Origin: Haemophilus massiliensis
GTDB taxonomy: Bacteria > Pseudomonadota > Gammaproteobacteria > Enterobacterales > Pasteurellaceae
Assembly (NCBI GenBank): GCA_000752995.2
Contig: LM994634.1
Location: 204,868-268,867, forward strand
Length of the DNA stretch: 64,000 bases
Direction of reading: 5' to 3'
Shown here: one piece after another, positions 1 to 9,643 of the stretch
Numbering within the stretch: position 1 is the first letter of the stretch
Layout of the letters: every line of letters begins with the position of its first letter
Notes under the pieces: generated by a model
What the model was told of the DNA's origin: nothing
Seen by the model: only the letters and a program-made list of their open reading frames with translations
Database searches by the model: none
Program-made: the position numbers and the translations under genes

Positions 1-668
1 TTCAGCTCATTGCGCATCTGCATTAAATAACCGGTGGCCTCATGCATTAATTCAATGGCGTTGATGCCTTTGTCCGGGTCGCTGGAATGCCCGCTTTTGC
101 CGGTAATCCGCAGTGCTTGACCAATATGTCCTTTATGGGCGCGTACCGGTTTGAGGGAAGTGGGTTCGCCGATAATGGCGCAGTCGGGACGGATTTTGCT
201 ATGCTTACTGAAAGTTCTGGCGCCGATCAATGTGGTTTCTTCATCAGCGGTCGCCAGAATTCGCAGCGGTTTGCTCAATTGGTTCAGCTCAATATTGCGG
301 ATTGCGTCCAGCACAAAGGCGAAAAAGCCTTTCATATCGGCGCTGCCCAGCCCGTAAAATCTGCCGTTTTTTTCTGTCAACTTGAACGGATCATAATTCC
401 AGCGCTCTTGATCGAAAGGCACGGTATCCGTATGTCCCGCCAGCAGCAGCCCACCTTCACCCGTACCGTAAGTGGCGAGTAAATTGAATTTGTTACGGCT
501 GCCTGCAACCGGTATGATGTCGGTATTAAATCCCAAATTATGCAGCCAGTCGGCAAGCAGCTCAATCAGTACTTGATTGGATTGATCGGATGTTGCATCG
601 ACGCTACTGATCGTAGGTAGGGCGATTAAGCGAGAATACATCTCAAGGAATGGCGGCAGCTTTTTCAT
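1..668 (-). CDS. argE: Acetylornithine deacetylase, 5' part only
   Basis: This is the N-terminal 222 codons of a zinc-dependent M20-family deacetylase that converts N-acetylornithine to ornithine in arginine synthesis; the 3' end lies left of the window. Reading the minus strand from the ATG at 668 gives [20 protein letters not shown] and the metal-site motifs AGHTDT (His79, Asp81), GSADMKG (Asp111) and ADEE (Glu143/144). The gene diverges from argCBH as in the argECBH cluster of E. coli, which supports ArgE over other M20 peptidases. No frameshift is seen in the visible part. Confidence 0.93.
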   Translation of the reverse strand, partial: MKKLPPFLEMYSRLIALPTISSVDATSDQSNQVLIELLADWLHNLGFNTDIIPVAGSRNKFNLLATYGTGEGGLLLAGHTDTVPFDQERWNYDPFKLTEKNGRFYGLGSADMKGFFAFVLDAIRNIELNQLSKPLRILATADEETTLIGARTFSKHSKIRPDCAIIGEPTSLKPVRAHKGHIGQALRITGKSGHSSDPDKGINAIELMHEATGYLMQMRNEL

Positions 669-704
669 TTGTGTTATCCTATAGCCAAATAAACATTGAT
701 CTGT

Positions 705-737
705 GATTAATTATGCATAATAATAGCATAATTAATC
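705..737. promoter_or_regulatory. Candidate ArgR operator between argE and argC
   Basis: The 111-bp gap between the divergent argE and argC starts holds a perfect 12-bp inverted repeat, GATTAATTATGC (705-716) and GCATAATTAATC (726-737), separated by 9 bp of A/T. E. coli ARG boxes are AT-rich palindromes in the same position of the divergent arg control region. The ArgR assignment is inferred from position and composition, not from a consensus match. Confidence 0.5.
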
Positions 738-779
738 AAATGAGACAGATCTATCGTTAATTATAAGGCACTATGTACT

Positions 780-1787
780 ATGCAGAAAGCGATTATTATC
801 GGCGCAAGCGGTTATACCGGAGCTGAACTTGCGCGTATTCTTGCCTTTCACCCCGAATTTGAGTTGAACGGCTTATATGTTTCCGCCGCCAGTCAGGATG
901 CGAACAAACCCATTTCTTCTCTTTATCCGCGTTTGAAACACATTGCCGATTTACCCCTGCGCCCGTTGGAAGAGGATTTAGCGCTGCTGGCGCAGGCCAA
1001 TGATCTGGTTTTTCTGGCGACGGCGCATGAGATCAGTCATAATCTGGCGCCGATCTTTTTACAGAATAACTGCAAAGTGTTTGATTTATCCGGCGCGTTT
1101 CGGGTAAATAATGCCGATTTTTATCCGCACTATTATGGTTTTACACATCAGTACCCGGAATTGTTGGAAAATGCGGTTTACGGTTTGGCGGAATGGAATG
1201 CGGATGCCGTCAGAAACGCGGATTTAGTGGCGCTGCCCGGCTGTTATCCGACCGTTTCGCAGCTGTGCCTAAAACCGTTGATTGAACGCAACCTGTTGGA
1301 TTTAACCTATCTGCCGGTAATTAATGCGGTCAGCGGCGTCAGCGGTGCGGGACGAAAAGCGTCTTTAACATCCAGTTTCTGTGAAGTCAGCTTAAATCCT
1401 TACGGTGTGTTTAATCACCGTCATCAGCCGGAAATCGCTACGCACTTGGGAACAGAAGTGATTTTTACGCCGCATCTGGGGAATTTTAAACGCGGCATTC
1501 TGGCGACGATTACGGCGAAATTACAACCCAATGTATATAATGAACATATTCGCGCCGCTTACCGTGACGCTTACCAGTTCAAGCCGTTGGTGCGTGTTTA
1601 CGAGGAAGGTTTGCCGAGCATTAAAGCGGTGGAATTTACTCCTTACTGTGATATCGGTTTTGTCGGCAAAGGCGGTTATATCGTTATTGCCGGAGCGGAA
1701 GATAACCTGCTCAAAGGCGCGGCGGCACAGGCGGTGCAATGTGCCAATATTCGTTATGGTTTTGAAGAAACATTAGGCTTGATATAG
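780..1787 (+). CDS. argC: N-acetyl-gamma-glutamyl-phosphate reductase
   Basis: This cytosolic NADPH-dependent enzyme makes N-acetylglutamate semialdehyde, the third arginine step. The 335-residue length is normal for the family. The N-terminal nucleotide-binding loop GASGYTG is at residues 8-14, and the catalytic cysteine is Cys155 in ALPGCYPT. It is the first gene of the argC-argB-argH run, and argB starts 9 bp after its stop, so the genes are likely co-transcribed from the divergent control region upstream. The ATG at 780 gives the expected start of the Rossmann fold. Confidence 0.96.
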   Translation: MQKAIIIGASGYTGAELARILAFHPEFELNGLYVSAASQDANKPISSLYPRLKHIADLPLRPLEEDLALLAQANDLVFLATAHEISHNLAPIFLQNNCKVFDLSGAFRVNNADFYPHYYGFTHQYPELLENAVYGLAEWNADAVRNADLVALPGCYPTVSQLCLKPLIERNLLDLTYLPVINAVSGVSGAGRKASLTSSFCEVSLNPYGVFNHRHQPEIATHLGTEVIFTPHLGNFKRGILATITAKLQPNVYNEHIRAAYRDAYQFKPLVRVYEEGLPSIKAVEFTPYCDIGFVGKGGYIVIAGAEDNLLKGAAAQAVQCANIRYGFEETLGLI

Positions 1788-1796
1788 GGAAATGGA

Positions 1797-2570
1797 ATGA
1801 GACCTTTAGTCATTAAATTGGGCGGTGTGCTGCTGGATACGCCGGCGGCAATGGAAAATCTGTTTACCGCGCTGGCGGATTATCAGCGTAATTTTGACCG
1901 CCCTTTATTGATTGTACACGGTGGCGGTTGTGTGGTGGACGAATTAATGGGGCGTTTACATTTGCCGGTGAAAAAGAAAAACGGGCTGCGTGTTACACCG
2001 CATGATCAAATCGATGTGATTGTCGGCGCACTGGCGGGCATTGCCAATAAAACGCTAATTGCGCAGGCGACTAAATTTAAACTAAACCCGGTCGGGCTGT
2101 GTTTGGCGGACGGTAATCTGACCCGTGCCGCACAGTTTGATCCCGAACTGGGGCATGTGGCGACGGTCGTGGCGCGCAATCCGGCACTGTTGAATACACT
2201 TTTGGGTGAAGCATTTCTGCCGATTATCAGCTCGATTGCGGTGGATGATAACGGGCTGTTGATGAATGTTAATGCCGATCAGGCGGCGACGGCGATTGCG
2301 GCGCTGATTGACGCGGATTTAGTGATGTTGTCCGATGTGGATGGCGTGTTGGACGGCGATAAGCGCCTGATCGCCCAGCTGAACGGTGCGCAAATTGATC
2401 GCTTGATTGAAGACGGTATTATTACCGACGGAATGAGTGTAAAAGTTAATGCGGCGCTGGATGCGGCGAAGATTCTCAACCGCGGTGTCGATATTGCAAA
2501 CTGGAAATATGCGGAAAAACTGACCGCACTTTTTGGCGGCGAGATCATCGGCACCCGCATTAACCCGTAA
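1797..2570 (+). CDS. argB: Acetylglutamate kinase
   Basis: The enzyme phosphorylates N-acetylglutamate, the second arginine step. It is an amino-acid kinase fold protein of 257 residues, typical length, with the glycine-rich KLGG loop near residues 7-10 and VHGGG around residue 40. A GGGAAATGG ribosome-binding stretch precedes the ATG, only 9 bp after argC, so translation is probably coupled. A complete uptake-signal 9-mer lies within the coding sequence at 2523-2531. Regulation is probably shared with argC through the upstream palindrome. Confidence 0.95.
   Translation: MRPLVIKLGGVLLDTPAAMENLFTALADYQRNFDRPLLIVHGGGCVVDELMGRLHLPVKKKNGLRVTPHDQIDVIVGALAGIANKTLIAQATKFKLNPVGLCLADGNLTRAAQFDPELGHVATVVARNPALLNTLLGEAFLPIISSIAVDDNGLLMNVNADQAATAIAALIDADLVMLSDVDGVLDGDKRLIAQLNGAQIDRLIEDGIITDGMSVKVNAALDAAKILNRGVDIANWKYAEKLTALFGGEIIGTRINP
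2523..2531 (-). repeat. Hin-type DNA uptake signal core
   Basis: ACCGCACTT, the complement of AAGTGCGGT, lies inside argB. Such 9-mers mark DNA preferred for natural uptake in the Haemophilus-type Pasteurellaceae. Confidence 0.8.
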
Positions 2571-2623
2571 GGCGACGGACAGACGCGGGTATTAGATTAA
2601 AAAGCAAGGATAAGGGAAACAAT

Positions 2624-3997
2624 ATGGCACTTTGGGGTGGACGTTTTACACAGGCGGCAGACAAGCGGTTTAAGGATTTCAACGATTCGCTGCGTTTTGA
2701 TTATCGTTTGGCGGAACAGGATATTGAAGGTTCGATCGGCTGGTCGAAAGCGCTGGTGGGTGTCGGCGTATTAAGCGAGCGGGAACAACAGCAGCTAGAA
2801 AACGCGTTGCGACAGTTATTGCTGGAAGTGCGGTCGAATCCGCAGGCAATTTTGCAGGATGATGCGGAAGATATTCACAGCTGGGTGGAAAGCAAACTGA
2901 TTGATAAAGTCGGTAATCTGGGCAAAAAGCTACATACCGGTCGCAGCCGCAATGATCAGGTGGCGCTGGATATCAAAATGTGGTGCAAACAGCGAGTTAC
3001 CGAGTTACAGCATTCGGTACGCGCTTTGCAGCGTAAACTGGTGGAAACCGCAGAACGTAATCAACAGGCGGTAATGCCGGGTTATACCCATTTACAGCGC
3101 GCCCAACCGATTACCTTTGCGCACTGGTGCATGGCTTATGTGGAAATGCTGGAACGTGATTATTCCCGGTTAACCGATGCTTATCAGCGCATGAACACTT
3201 GCCCGTTGGGCAGCGGCGCGTTGGCGGGAACCGCCTATGCAGTGGATCGCGAGCAGTTGGCGCACGGCTTAGGCTTTGCGGCGGCAACGCGCAACAGCTT
3301 AGACAGCGTGTCTGATCGCGATCATATTATCGAATTATTATCTGCCGCGGCGTTAAGCATGGTGCACCTTTCTCGTTTTGCCGAAGATATGATTATTTTT
3401 AACAGCGGTGAAGCGGATTTCGTCGAATTGTCCGATCGCGTGACTTCCGGCTCTTCTCTGATGCCGCAAAAGAAAAATCCGGACGCCTGCGAATTAATCC
3501 GCGGTAAAACCGGTCGGGTTGCCGGCGCGCTGAGTGCCATGCTGATGACGCTAAAAGGGCTGCCGCTGGCTTATAACAAGGATATGCAGGAAGACAAAGA
3601 AGGTATTTTTGACGCATTGGACAGCTGGCAGGATTGTCTGGATATGGCAGCGTTCGTGTTGGAAGATATTAAAGTGAATACGGAACGCAGCAAAGAAGCG
3701 GCGCTGAAAGGTTATTCCAATGCCACCGAACTGGCGGATTATCTGGTGGCGAAAGGTGTGCCGTTCCGAGATTCTCATCATATTGTGGGCGAAACCGTGG
3801 TGTATGCGATTAAGGCGCACAAAGGGTTGGAAGATCTCAGCCTGGAGGAGTTTCGTCGTTTTAGTGCGGTGGTTGATGAGGACGTATATGCGATCCTATC
3901 CTTACAATCCTGTCTGGATAAACGTTGTGCGAAAGGCGGTGTTTCGCCGCTGCGCGTTGCAGAAGCGATTACAGAAACGAAAGCTCGACTGAAATAA
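2624..3997 (+). CDS. argH: Argininosuccinate lyase
   Basis: This is the last enzyme of arginine synthesis, splitting argininosuccinate into arginine and fumarate. It has 457 residues, the normal length for the fumarase/aspartase superfamily. The signature [12 protein letters not shown] starts near residue 276, with the serine pair at 277-278, and TGRSRNDQ lies around residue 110. It is third in the arg cluster, 53 bp after argB, with AAGGATAAGGG as ribosome-binding region. A hairpin made of two uptake signals follows the stop. Confidence 0.96.
   Translation: MALWGGRFTQAADKRFKDFNDSLRFDYRLAEQDIEGSIGWSKALVGVGVLSEREQQQLENALRQLLLEVRSNPQAILQDDAEDIHSWVESKLIDKVGNLGKKLHTGRSRNDQVALDIKMWCKQRVTELQHSVRALQRKLVETAERNQQAVMPGYTHLQRAQPITFAHWCMAYVEMLERDYSRLTDAYQRMNTCPLGSGALAGTAYAVDREQLAHGLGFAAATRNSLDSVSDRDHIIELLSAAALSMVHLSRFAEDMIIFNSGEADFVELSDRVTSGSSLMPQKKNPDACELIRGKTGRVAGALSAMLMTLKGLPLAYNKDMQEDKEGIFDALDSWQDCLDMAAFVLEDIKVNTERSKEAALKGYSNATELADYLVAKGVPFRDSHHIVGETVVYAIKAHKGLEDLSLEEFRRFSAVVDEDVYAILSLQSCLDKRCAKGGVSPLRVAEAITETKARLK
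2826..2834 (+). repeat. Hin-type DNA uptake signal core
   Basis: AAGTGCGGT is complete on the plus strand inside argH. Confidence 0.8.
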
Positions 3998-4006
3998 GGG
4001 TGAGAT

Positions 4007-4052
4007 AAAAAGTGCGGTGAAAAAAACGATTGAATTTTTCACCGCACTTTTT
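4007..4052. terminator. Bidirectional terminator from paired uptake signals
   Basis: A perfect 18-bp stem (4007-4024 with 4035-4052) and a 10-nt loop contains AAGTGCGGT at 4010-4018 and its complement at 4041-4049. The outer arms are A5 and T5, so it can end transcription in both directions, between argH and the convergent tetR-type gene. Use of inverted uptake-signal pairs as terminators is known in Haemophilus. Confidence 0.85.
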
Positions 4053-4066
4053 CTATGTATTTTTAT

Positions 4067-4621
4067 TTACAAAATAGCTTTTTCAAACAACATTTTCATA
4101 TTGGCCAAAATCTGTATCGGTTCTAACGGTTGTTCGCTGTTTACCGAAAACGTCATGGCAGCCAGTGCAAAAGAAGCATACATATGCCCCTGAAATTCGA
4201 TATTGATTGATTCGTCAGCGTGTTGCGGATGTAAATTTTCAATATATTTTTGTTTTATCAGCTGATACATGTCCTGCCGTAAATGAATTTTAGGCGTTTC
4301 GATTTTCCATAATGAGCGCACTTTTTCCCGGTTTTGCAGTAATAGCGGCGAGACTTCGCGACTGAATTTTAATGAACTGTATGCAAAGCGTTTTTCCAGC
4401 GCCGGCAGAAAGACCGTTTGTTTGAATTCGTCAATAAGGTGCTTGGCGAGTGCATTTTTATTGGCGTAATGTTTATAAAATGTAGTTCGGTTGATCTGCG
4501 CCTGATCCAAAATATGCTGCACGGTAATGTCATCAAAGTCCATGGTTTTCAGCAGTTCCAAAAACGCATCGCAAATATTTTTTGAGGTTTTTATAACCCG
4601 AATATCTTTTCTGTTTAACAT
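4067..4621 (-). CDS. TetR/AcrR-type regulator of the efflux operon
   Basis: This is a 184-residue DNA-binding repressor candidate. The N-terminal helix-turn-helix runs through ITVQHILDQAQINRTTFYKHY (about residues 32-52), the usual TetR recognition-helix pattern. The ligand-binding C-terminal part is variable and its ligand cannot be inferred. The gene is divergent from the four-gene efflux operon that begins 152 bp away, and a palindrome overlaps that operon's likely -10 box, so control of the pump is the natural role. The subtype was not recognised. Confidence 0.85.
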   Translation of the reverse strand: MLNRKDIRVIKTSKNICDAFLELLKTMDFDDITVQHILDQAQINRTTFYKHYANKNALAKHLIDEFKQTVFLPALEKRFAYSSLKFSREVSPLLLQNREKVRSLWKIETPKIHLRQDMYQLIKQKYIENLHPQHADESINIEFQGHMYASFALAAMTFSVNSEQPLEPIQILANMKMLFEKAIL

Positions 4622-4710
4622 GCTACCGCTTTTTTATTATTTCTAGTGAAGATAAGCAACAAAATAATCTAATTTGTCCGTTTAAGCAACATTTTATCGT
4701 TCTTTGATGA

Positions 4711-4750
4711 TTGCAGGTTGTCGGTACATTATCTAAACTGAATCAGTTTA
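4711..4750 (+). promoter_or_regulatory. Efflux operon promoter with candidate TetR operator
   Basis: TTGCAG (4711-4716) and TAAACT (4734-4739) are spaced 17 bp, a plausible -35/-10 pair. The -10 box lies inside a perfect 8-bp inverted repeat with one central base (TAAACTGA, 4734-4741; TCAGTTTA, 4743-4750). A repressor bound there would block polymerase. The link to the adjacent TetR protein is inferred from position. Confidence 0.5.
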
Positions 4751-4773
4751 ATTGAGGTATCTTGGAGTAATCT

Positions 4774-5754
4774 ATGAAAAAATTGTTGGTGATTATATTG
4801 GTCGTGGTGGTATTGGCAGGAATTGCCTATTGGAAAATCTTCCGTGCGGACTCCGGCACGCCGGAGGGCGTTGCGGTGGTTAACGGGCGTCTGGAGTTGG
4901 ATCGCATTGATGTGGCGAGCTTATATGCAGGGCGTGTAGAAGACATTTATGTGCAGGAAGGCGACTTGGTGGAAAAGGATCAACCACTGGCTCGACTTTC
5001 CTCAACTCAGGTTACGGCGCAGCTGAATGCGGCAAAGGCGCAGAAAGCACGGGCATTAGAAGCGGTTGTGCGCAGTCAGGCGGAAATTGATTCTTATCAG
5101 CAGCAGGCCAATGTAGCGAAACTGGATCTGGATAACGCAAGAAAATTAAAACGAGATAATCTGGTTTCCACGACTGAAGTCGCACGTCGCGAATCCTCTT
5201 ATCAGGCGGCGGTTGCCAGGGTAAACGCCGCAAAAGCGGCAGAGGCGGAAGCGCAGGCTGCTGTAGAACAAGCTGAAGCGGATATTGAACGTATTGCCGA
5301 TATGGATACCGATATGGTGATCAAATCTCCGATTGGTGGGCGAGTGGAGTATAAAATCGCCGATGTCGGCAATGTGCTCGGCGTGGGTGGAAAAGTGGTC
5401 AGTGTTTTAGATCTGAATGATGTGTATATCAATGTGTTTTTGCCTTCTTATCAATCTAACCAAGTCAGTATCAATGATGAAGCGCGTATCGTTGTGGACG
5501 GCGTCGATGCGGTGTTTCCAGCGACAATTACCTATGTGGCATCTGAAGCACAGTTCACGCCGAAATCCGTAGAAACCACGGAGGAGCGAGCGAAATTAAT
5601 GTTTAAGGTGAAACTACAAGTGCCGCAGGATATTGCGCGACAGCAACAGGCGTTGTTAAAAGGCGGTATGACGGCATTGGGTTATGTGAAATATGATCGA
5701 CAGGCGCAATGGCCGGAGAATTTGCAGGTAAAATTACCACAGGCACAGCAATAG
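4774..5754 (+). CDS. HlyD-family periplasmic adaptor (YhiI-like)
   Basis: This membrane-fusion subunit of a tripartite efflux pump would bridge the inner-membrane ABC permeases and the outer-membrane channel. It has 326 residues. Residues 4-23 form an uncleaved N-terminal membrane anchor, followed by a lipoyl-like half (AGRVEDIYVQEGDLVEKD), an Ala/Gln/Glu-rich coiled-coil hairpin (about 85-180), the second lipoyl half and a beta-barrel. It is first in the operon, 11 bp before the ATPase gene. The gene order matches E. coli yhiI-rbbA-yhhJ. The substrate is unknown. Confidence 0.88.
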   Translation: MKKLLVIILVVVVLAGIAYWKIFRADSGTPEGVAVVNGRLELDRIDVASLYAGRVEDIYVQEGDLVEKDQPLARLSSTQVTAQLNAAKAQKARALEAVVRSQAEIDSYQQQANVAKLDLDNARKLKRDNLVSTTEVARRESSYQAAVARVNAAKAAEAEAQAAVEQAEADIERIADMDTDMVIKSPIGGRVEYKIADVGNVLGVGGKVVSVLDLNDVYINVFLPSYQSNQVSINDEARIVVDGVDAVFPATITYVASEAQFTPKSVETTEERAKLMFKVKLQVPQDIARQQQALLKGGMTALGYVKYDRQAQWPENLQVKLPQAQQ

Positions 5755-5765
5755 GATAAGGCGTT

Positions 5766-8504
5766 ATGGCGGAAGTAAATGATATCGCGGTTTCCGTTAC
5801 GGAGCTCAGCCACAGTTACGGTAAGACGCAGGCTTTAAATAGGGTGTCTTTGCAGATTCCCAGAGGAGTCAGCGTCGGTTTAATTGGTCCTGACGGGGTG
5901 GGAAAATCGACACTGCTTTCTCTGATTGCCGGTGTGAAAGTGCTGCAACAGGGCACGATAAAGGTCTTTGATAAAGATGTCGGCGATAAAACCCAGCGTG
6001 ACAGCCTGTCTTATCAGGTGGCATTTATGCCGCAGGGATTAGGAAAAAATTTATATCCTACCTTGTCTATTTATGAAAATATTGAGTTTCATGCTCGTTT
6101 GTTCGGTTTGGCTAAAGATTATCGTAACGCACGGATTCAGCGCCTGCTCAATGCAACCGGCTTGTTACCCTTTGCCGAGCGTGCGGCAGGCAAATTATCG
6201 GGCGGGATGAAACAGAAATTAAGCCTGTGTTGTGCTTTGGTGCATAACCCGGATCTATTGATTCTGGATGAACCGACGACCGGCGTGGATCCCCTTTCTC
6301 GTCGCCAGTTCTGGGAATTGGTGGCGGATCTGCGACAGGAATCGCCGCAAATGACCGTAGTTGTTGCGACCGCCTATATTGAGGAGGCGGAGAAATTTGA
6401 ACATCTGCTGGCAATGGATGACGGTAAATTAATTGCCAATGCACCGACTAAACAGGTAATGGAAGAGACGGAAAGCAGCACGCTGGAACAGGCTTATATT
6501 AAGTTGTTGCCGCCGGAAAAACGCGGTGCGGAAAACGGTTTGGATATCCCGCCTTTTCAGCCGGATAAAGATGAGCCGCCTGCCATTGAAGCGGAAGGGC
6601 TGACCAAGAAATTCGGCGATTTCGTTTCTGTCGATCATGTCAGCTTTACCATTCCGAAAGGTGAGATCTTCGGTTTTTTAGGTTCCAACGGCTGTGGCAA
6701 ATCCACCACTATGAAGATGCTAACCGGCTTGCTGGATGCAACGGAAGGTTCGGCACGATTATTGGGTAAACCAGTGGATGCTGGAGATATTAACACGCGC
6801 AAAAGAGTCGGTTATATGTCGCAGGCTTTTTCACTGTATGAAGAACTCAGCGTACGTCAGAATCTGGAGCTGCATGCCAAGCTGTATCAGATTGAGAAAA
6901 GCCAATGGGATAACTATGTGAATACGGCAATGGAACAGTTTCATTTAACCGAATTCGCCGATCAAAAACCGGAAGCGCTACCGTTGGGGATTCGTCAGCG
7001 TTTGCAGCTTGCCGCAGCCTGTTTGCATAAACCGGAGGTGTTAATTCTGGACGAACCGACCTCGGGCGTGGATCCTGCCGCGCGTGATATGTTCTGGGAA
7101 TATCTGATCAAACTGTCGCGCCAAGATAAGATCACCATTTTTGTGACCACTCACTTTATGAATGAAGCGCAACGCTGTGATCGGATTTCGTTTATGCACC
7201 GCGGTAAAGTACTCGGAGTCGGCACACCGGAAGAGTTGCGCAAGGGTAAAAATGCAGAGACGCTGGAGCAAGCATTTATTATTTATCTAGAAGAGCAGGA
7301 AGATGAGGTAACGGCTCCACAACATGAAAAATCGCTTGAAACCGAGCAAACTCAAGCACGAACCGCGTATTCGAGCGGTTTTATGGCATGGTTTGCAATG
7401 GTATGGACATTTGCGGTGCGGGAAAGCAAAGAATTACTACGCGATAAAATCCGTCTGTTCTTTGCACTGGGCGGGCCGACGGTTATGCTGATTGCCATGG
7501 CGTCAAGCATATCCTTTGATATTAATCCGCTTAAATTTACCGTGTTGGACCATGATAATACTTCGGAGAGCCGTAAACTGGTGGAATATTTCAACGGCTC
7601 GCATTATTTTATTCGTCAGCCCTCTATTTATCATGTGAGTGAGATAAATGAAGTACTGCAAAGTGCGCAAGTAAAAATGGTAATTGAGATACCCTCCGGC
7701 TTTGGTCGCGATATGTTAAACGGACAAAAACCGGAAGTCGGATTTTTTATCGACGGCGCATTTCCGTCCATGGCGGAAAATCTGAAAGGCTCCACAACCG
7801 GTGTTATTGCGCAATATAGTCGCGATTATTTGCGTGCGCAGGGAATCAGCACGCCGGAGAATACTATTTTGGAAACTCGTTTTGTTTATAATCAGGATTT
7901 CCGCAGCGTATTTGCGATGACACCGGGCATTATTATGTTGGCGATGATGATGGTACCCTCCATGATGACCGCACTTGGCGTGGTGCGTGAAAAAGAAATA
8001 GGTTCCATTATGAATCTGTACGGTTCGCCGACAACACCGCTACAGTTTTTACTGGGTAAACAACTGCCTTATATTATGTTGTCTTTTTTCAGTTATTTGT
8101 TGCTGGTTTGGATTGCCATTGTTTTGTTTGATGTACCGATTAAAGGTTCCGCATGGGCGATGTTTTTAGGTGCGGTATTTGTTATTTGTGCCTCCACAGG
8201 TTTCGGGCTGCTGGTATCCAGCTTTGTCAGTTCACAAGTAGCGGCATTGTTTGCCACGGCGATTCTGATTATGGTTCCGACCATGAATTTCTCCGGCATG
8301 ATGTACCCGACCGCAACGCTGTCACCGAATGTGTATTTACTGGCTCACATTTTCCCGGGCGCATGGTTCCAGATTATCAGTTTGGGCGGTTTTACCAAAG
8401 GGCTGGGGTTTACCGATTTTCTGCCGAATTATGCCGCGCTGCTGATTATTTACTCCGCTTATCTGATGCTGGCCGCTCGTTTTCTAAAGAAACAGGAGAA
8501 ATAA
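5766..8504 (+). CDS. Fused double-ATPase/permease ABC exporter (RbbA type)
   Basis: The 912-residue inner-membrane protein contains two nucleotide-binding domains and an ABC-2 permease. The first ATPase has GPDGVGKST (41-49), LSGGMKQK and ILDEPTTGVD. The second has GSNGCGKST (from residue 306) and ILDEPTSGVD, but its signature reads LPLGIRQR rather than LSGGQ, so it may be catalytically asymmetric. The C-terminal third has one membrane segment, a large extracytoplasmic loop and about five further segments. The ATPase-ATPase-permease fusion matches E. coli RbbA. It would pair with the next gene's permease, and the substrate is unknown. Confidence 0.88.
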   Translation: MAEVNDIAVSVTELSHSYGKTQALNRVSLQIPRGVSVGLIGPDGVGKSTLLSLIAGVKVLQQGTIKVFDKDVGDKTQRDSLSYQVAFMPQGLGKNLYPTLSIYENIEFHARLFGLAKDYRNARIQRLLNATGLLPFAERAAGKLSGGMKQKLSLCCALVHNPDLLILDEPTTGVDPLSRRQFWELVADLRQESPQMTVVVATAYIEEAEKFEHLLAMDDGKLIANAPTKQVMEETESSTLEQAYIKLLPPEKRGAENGLDIPPFQPDKDEPPAIEAEGLTKKFGDFVSVDHVSFTIPKGEIFGFLGSNGCGKSTTMKMLTGLLDATEGSARLLGKPVDAGDINTRKRVGYMSQAFSLYEELSVRQNLELHAKLYQIEKSQWDNYVNTAMEQFHLTEFADQKPEALPLGIRQRLQLAAACLHKPEVLILDEPTSGVDPAARDMFWEYLIKLSRQDKITIFVTTHFMNEAQRCDRISFMHRGKVLGVGTPEELRKGKNAETLEQAFIIYLEEQEDEVTAPQHEKSLETEQTQARTAYSSGFMAWFAMVWTFAVRESKELLRDKIRLFFALGGPTVMLIAMASSISFDINPLKFTVLDHDNTSESRKLVEYFNGSHYFIRQPSIYHVSEINEVLQSAQVKMVIEIPSGFGRDMLNGQKPEVGFFIDGAFPSMAENLKGSTTGVIAQYSRDYLRAQGISTPENTILETRFVYNQDFRSVFAMTPGIIMLAMMMVPSMMTALGVVREKEIGSIMNLYGSPTTPLQFLLGKQLPYIMLSFFSYLLLVWIAIVLFDVPIKGSAWAMFLGAVFVICASTGFGLLVSSFVSSQVAALFATAILIMVPTMNFSGMMYPTATLSPNVYLLAHIFPGAWFQIISLGGFTKGLGFTDFLPNYAALLIIYSAYLMLAARFLKKQEK
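7968..7976 (-). repeat. Hin-type DNA uptake signal core
   Basis: ACCGCACTT lies within the ABC exporter gene. Confidence 0.8.
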
Positions 8505-8505
8505 C

Positions 8506-9630
8506 ATGCGTTGGTTAAAAAATGTGGCTTATTTATCTGGAAAAGAATTTCGTAGCTTATTTACCGATCCCATTTTAATGGTGTTAATTGTGTATATGTT
8601 TTCCGTAGCTTTGATTACCATTGCCAATATGCCGACAACCGAAGTGAAAAATGCGGCGGTTGCGGTGGTGGATAATGATCATTCGGTGCTGTCATATCGT
8701 TTGCGCGATAGCCTGATTCTGCCGAATTTCAAACAAGTGGAAGAAATCAATTATGCCGACATCGATCGGGCAATGGATACCGGAAAATATACATTTGTGC
8801 TGGATATTCCACCCAATTACCAACGCGATATGTTGAAAGGGCAGGCACCGAAAATTCAGCTGTTGGTGGATGCCACGGCAATGACACAAGCCAGTATCGG
8901 CAGCTCCTATATTAGTCAGACGCTGAGTGCGGAAATTCAGCAGTTTTTGAAAACTGCATCCGTTCAGTCCGTACCGATTGATGCCGCCATTAACGTACTG
9001 TATAACCCGAATTATTCCAGTAAATGGTTAATGGGCACCATGCAGATTGTGGGCAACCTGAATTTGCTGGTGTTGCTGCTGGTCGGCGCTGCGGTTATTC
9101 GTGAGCGGGAACGGGGAACTATCGAACACTTATTAGTGATGCCGGTTGGTTCCAGCGAAATTGCGGTATCCAAGATTCTGGCCAACGGCATAGTGCTGTT
9201 GTGTGTCGCCATGCTTTCTCTGACCTTAATTGTCAGAGGTGTGTTGGAGGTGCCGATTGCATTAGGTTCTATCCCGCTGTTTGCCTTAGGCGTGATTACT
9301 TTTTTGTTTTCCATTTCGGCGCTGGGGATTTTACTGGCGATTATCGCACCGACGATGCCGCAGTTCGGGCTGCTGTGTATTCCGGTGTATGTGGTGATGT
9401 ATCTGCTGTCGGGTACTAACTCACCGCTGGAAAATATGCCGGAATTGGCGCAGCAAATCACCCAGTTTTCGCCGACCACCATATTGGGCGCGTATGCGCA
9501 GGATGTGTTATTCCGCGGCGCAGGTTTTGAGCTGGTATGGGATAAGTTAGTCAAAATGATTGGCTTAGGTATTATCTTTTTAAGTTTAGCGTTGATGCAG
9601 TTTAAATCAATGCTGTCAAGACAGGGTTAA
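8506..9630 (+). CDS. ABC-2 type permease (YhhJ-like)
   Basis: This 374-residue membrane protein has the ABC-2 permease plan: one N-terminal membrane helix near residues 20-42, a long extracytoplasmic domain, then about five helices after residue 175. The cytosolic-facing motif RERERGTIEHLLVMP is the family's hallmark (E-x-GT). It lacks an ATPase and would use the fused ATPases encoded immediately upstream. Its ATG is one base after the upstream stop, within an AGGAG ribosome site, so translation is tightly coupled. Confidence 0.9.
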   Translation: MRWLKNVAYLSGKEFRSLFTDPILMVLIVYMFSVALITIANMPTTEVKNAAVAVVDNDHSVLSYRLRDSLILPNFKQVEEINYADIDRAMDTGKYTFVLDIPPNYQRDMLKGQAPKIQLLVDATAMTQASIGSSYISQTLSAEIQQFLKTASVQSVPIDAAINVLYNPNYSSKWLMGTMQIVGNLNLLVLLLVGAAVIRERERGTIEHLLVMPVGSSEIAVSKILANGIVLLCVAMLSLTLIVRGVLEVPIALGSIPLFALGVITFLFSISALGILLAIIAPTMPQFGLLCIPVYVVMYLLSGTNSPLENMPELAQQITQFSPTTILGAYAQDVLFRGAGFELVWDKLVKMIGLGIIFLSLALMQFKSMLSRQG

Positions 9631-9643
9631 TCGGGATTTAAAT

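Noticed and set aside
151..565. Reading frames at 87-482 (+), 151-357 (+) and 377-565 (-)
   Set aside because: They are shadows of argE, whose true minus-strand frame runs off the left edge and contains all the catalytic motifs.
8153..8518. A 121-codon plus frame within the ABC exporter gene
   Set aside because: It lies in another phase of the well-supported permease domain, has no ribosome site, and its product resembles nothing coherent.
9012..9554. A 180-codon minus frame opposite the YhhJ-like gene
   Set aside because: It is the antisense of a membrane-protein gene, where long open antisense frames are common; no start site or protein-like pattern.
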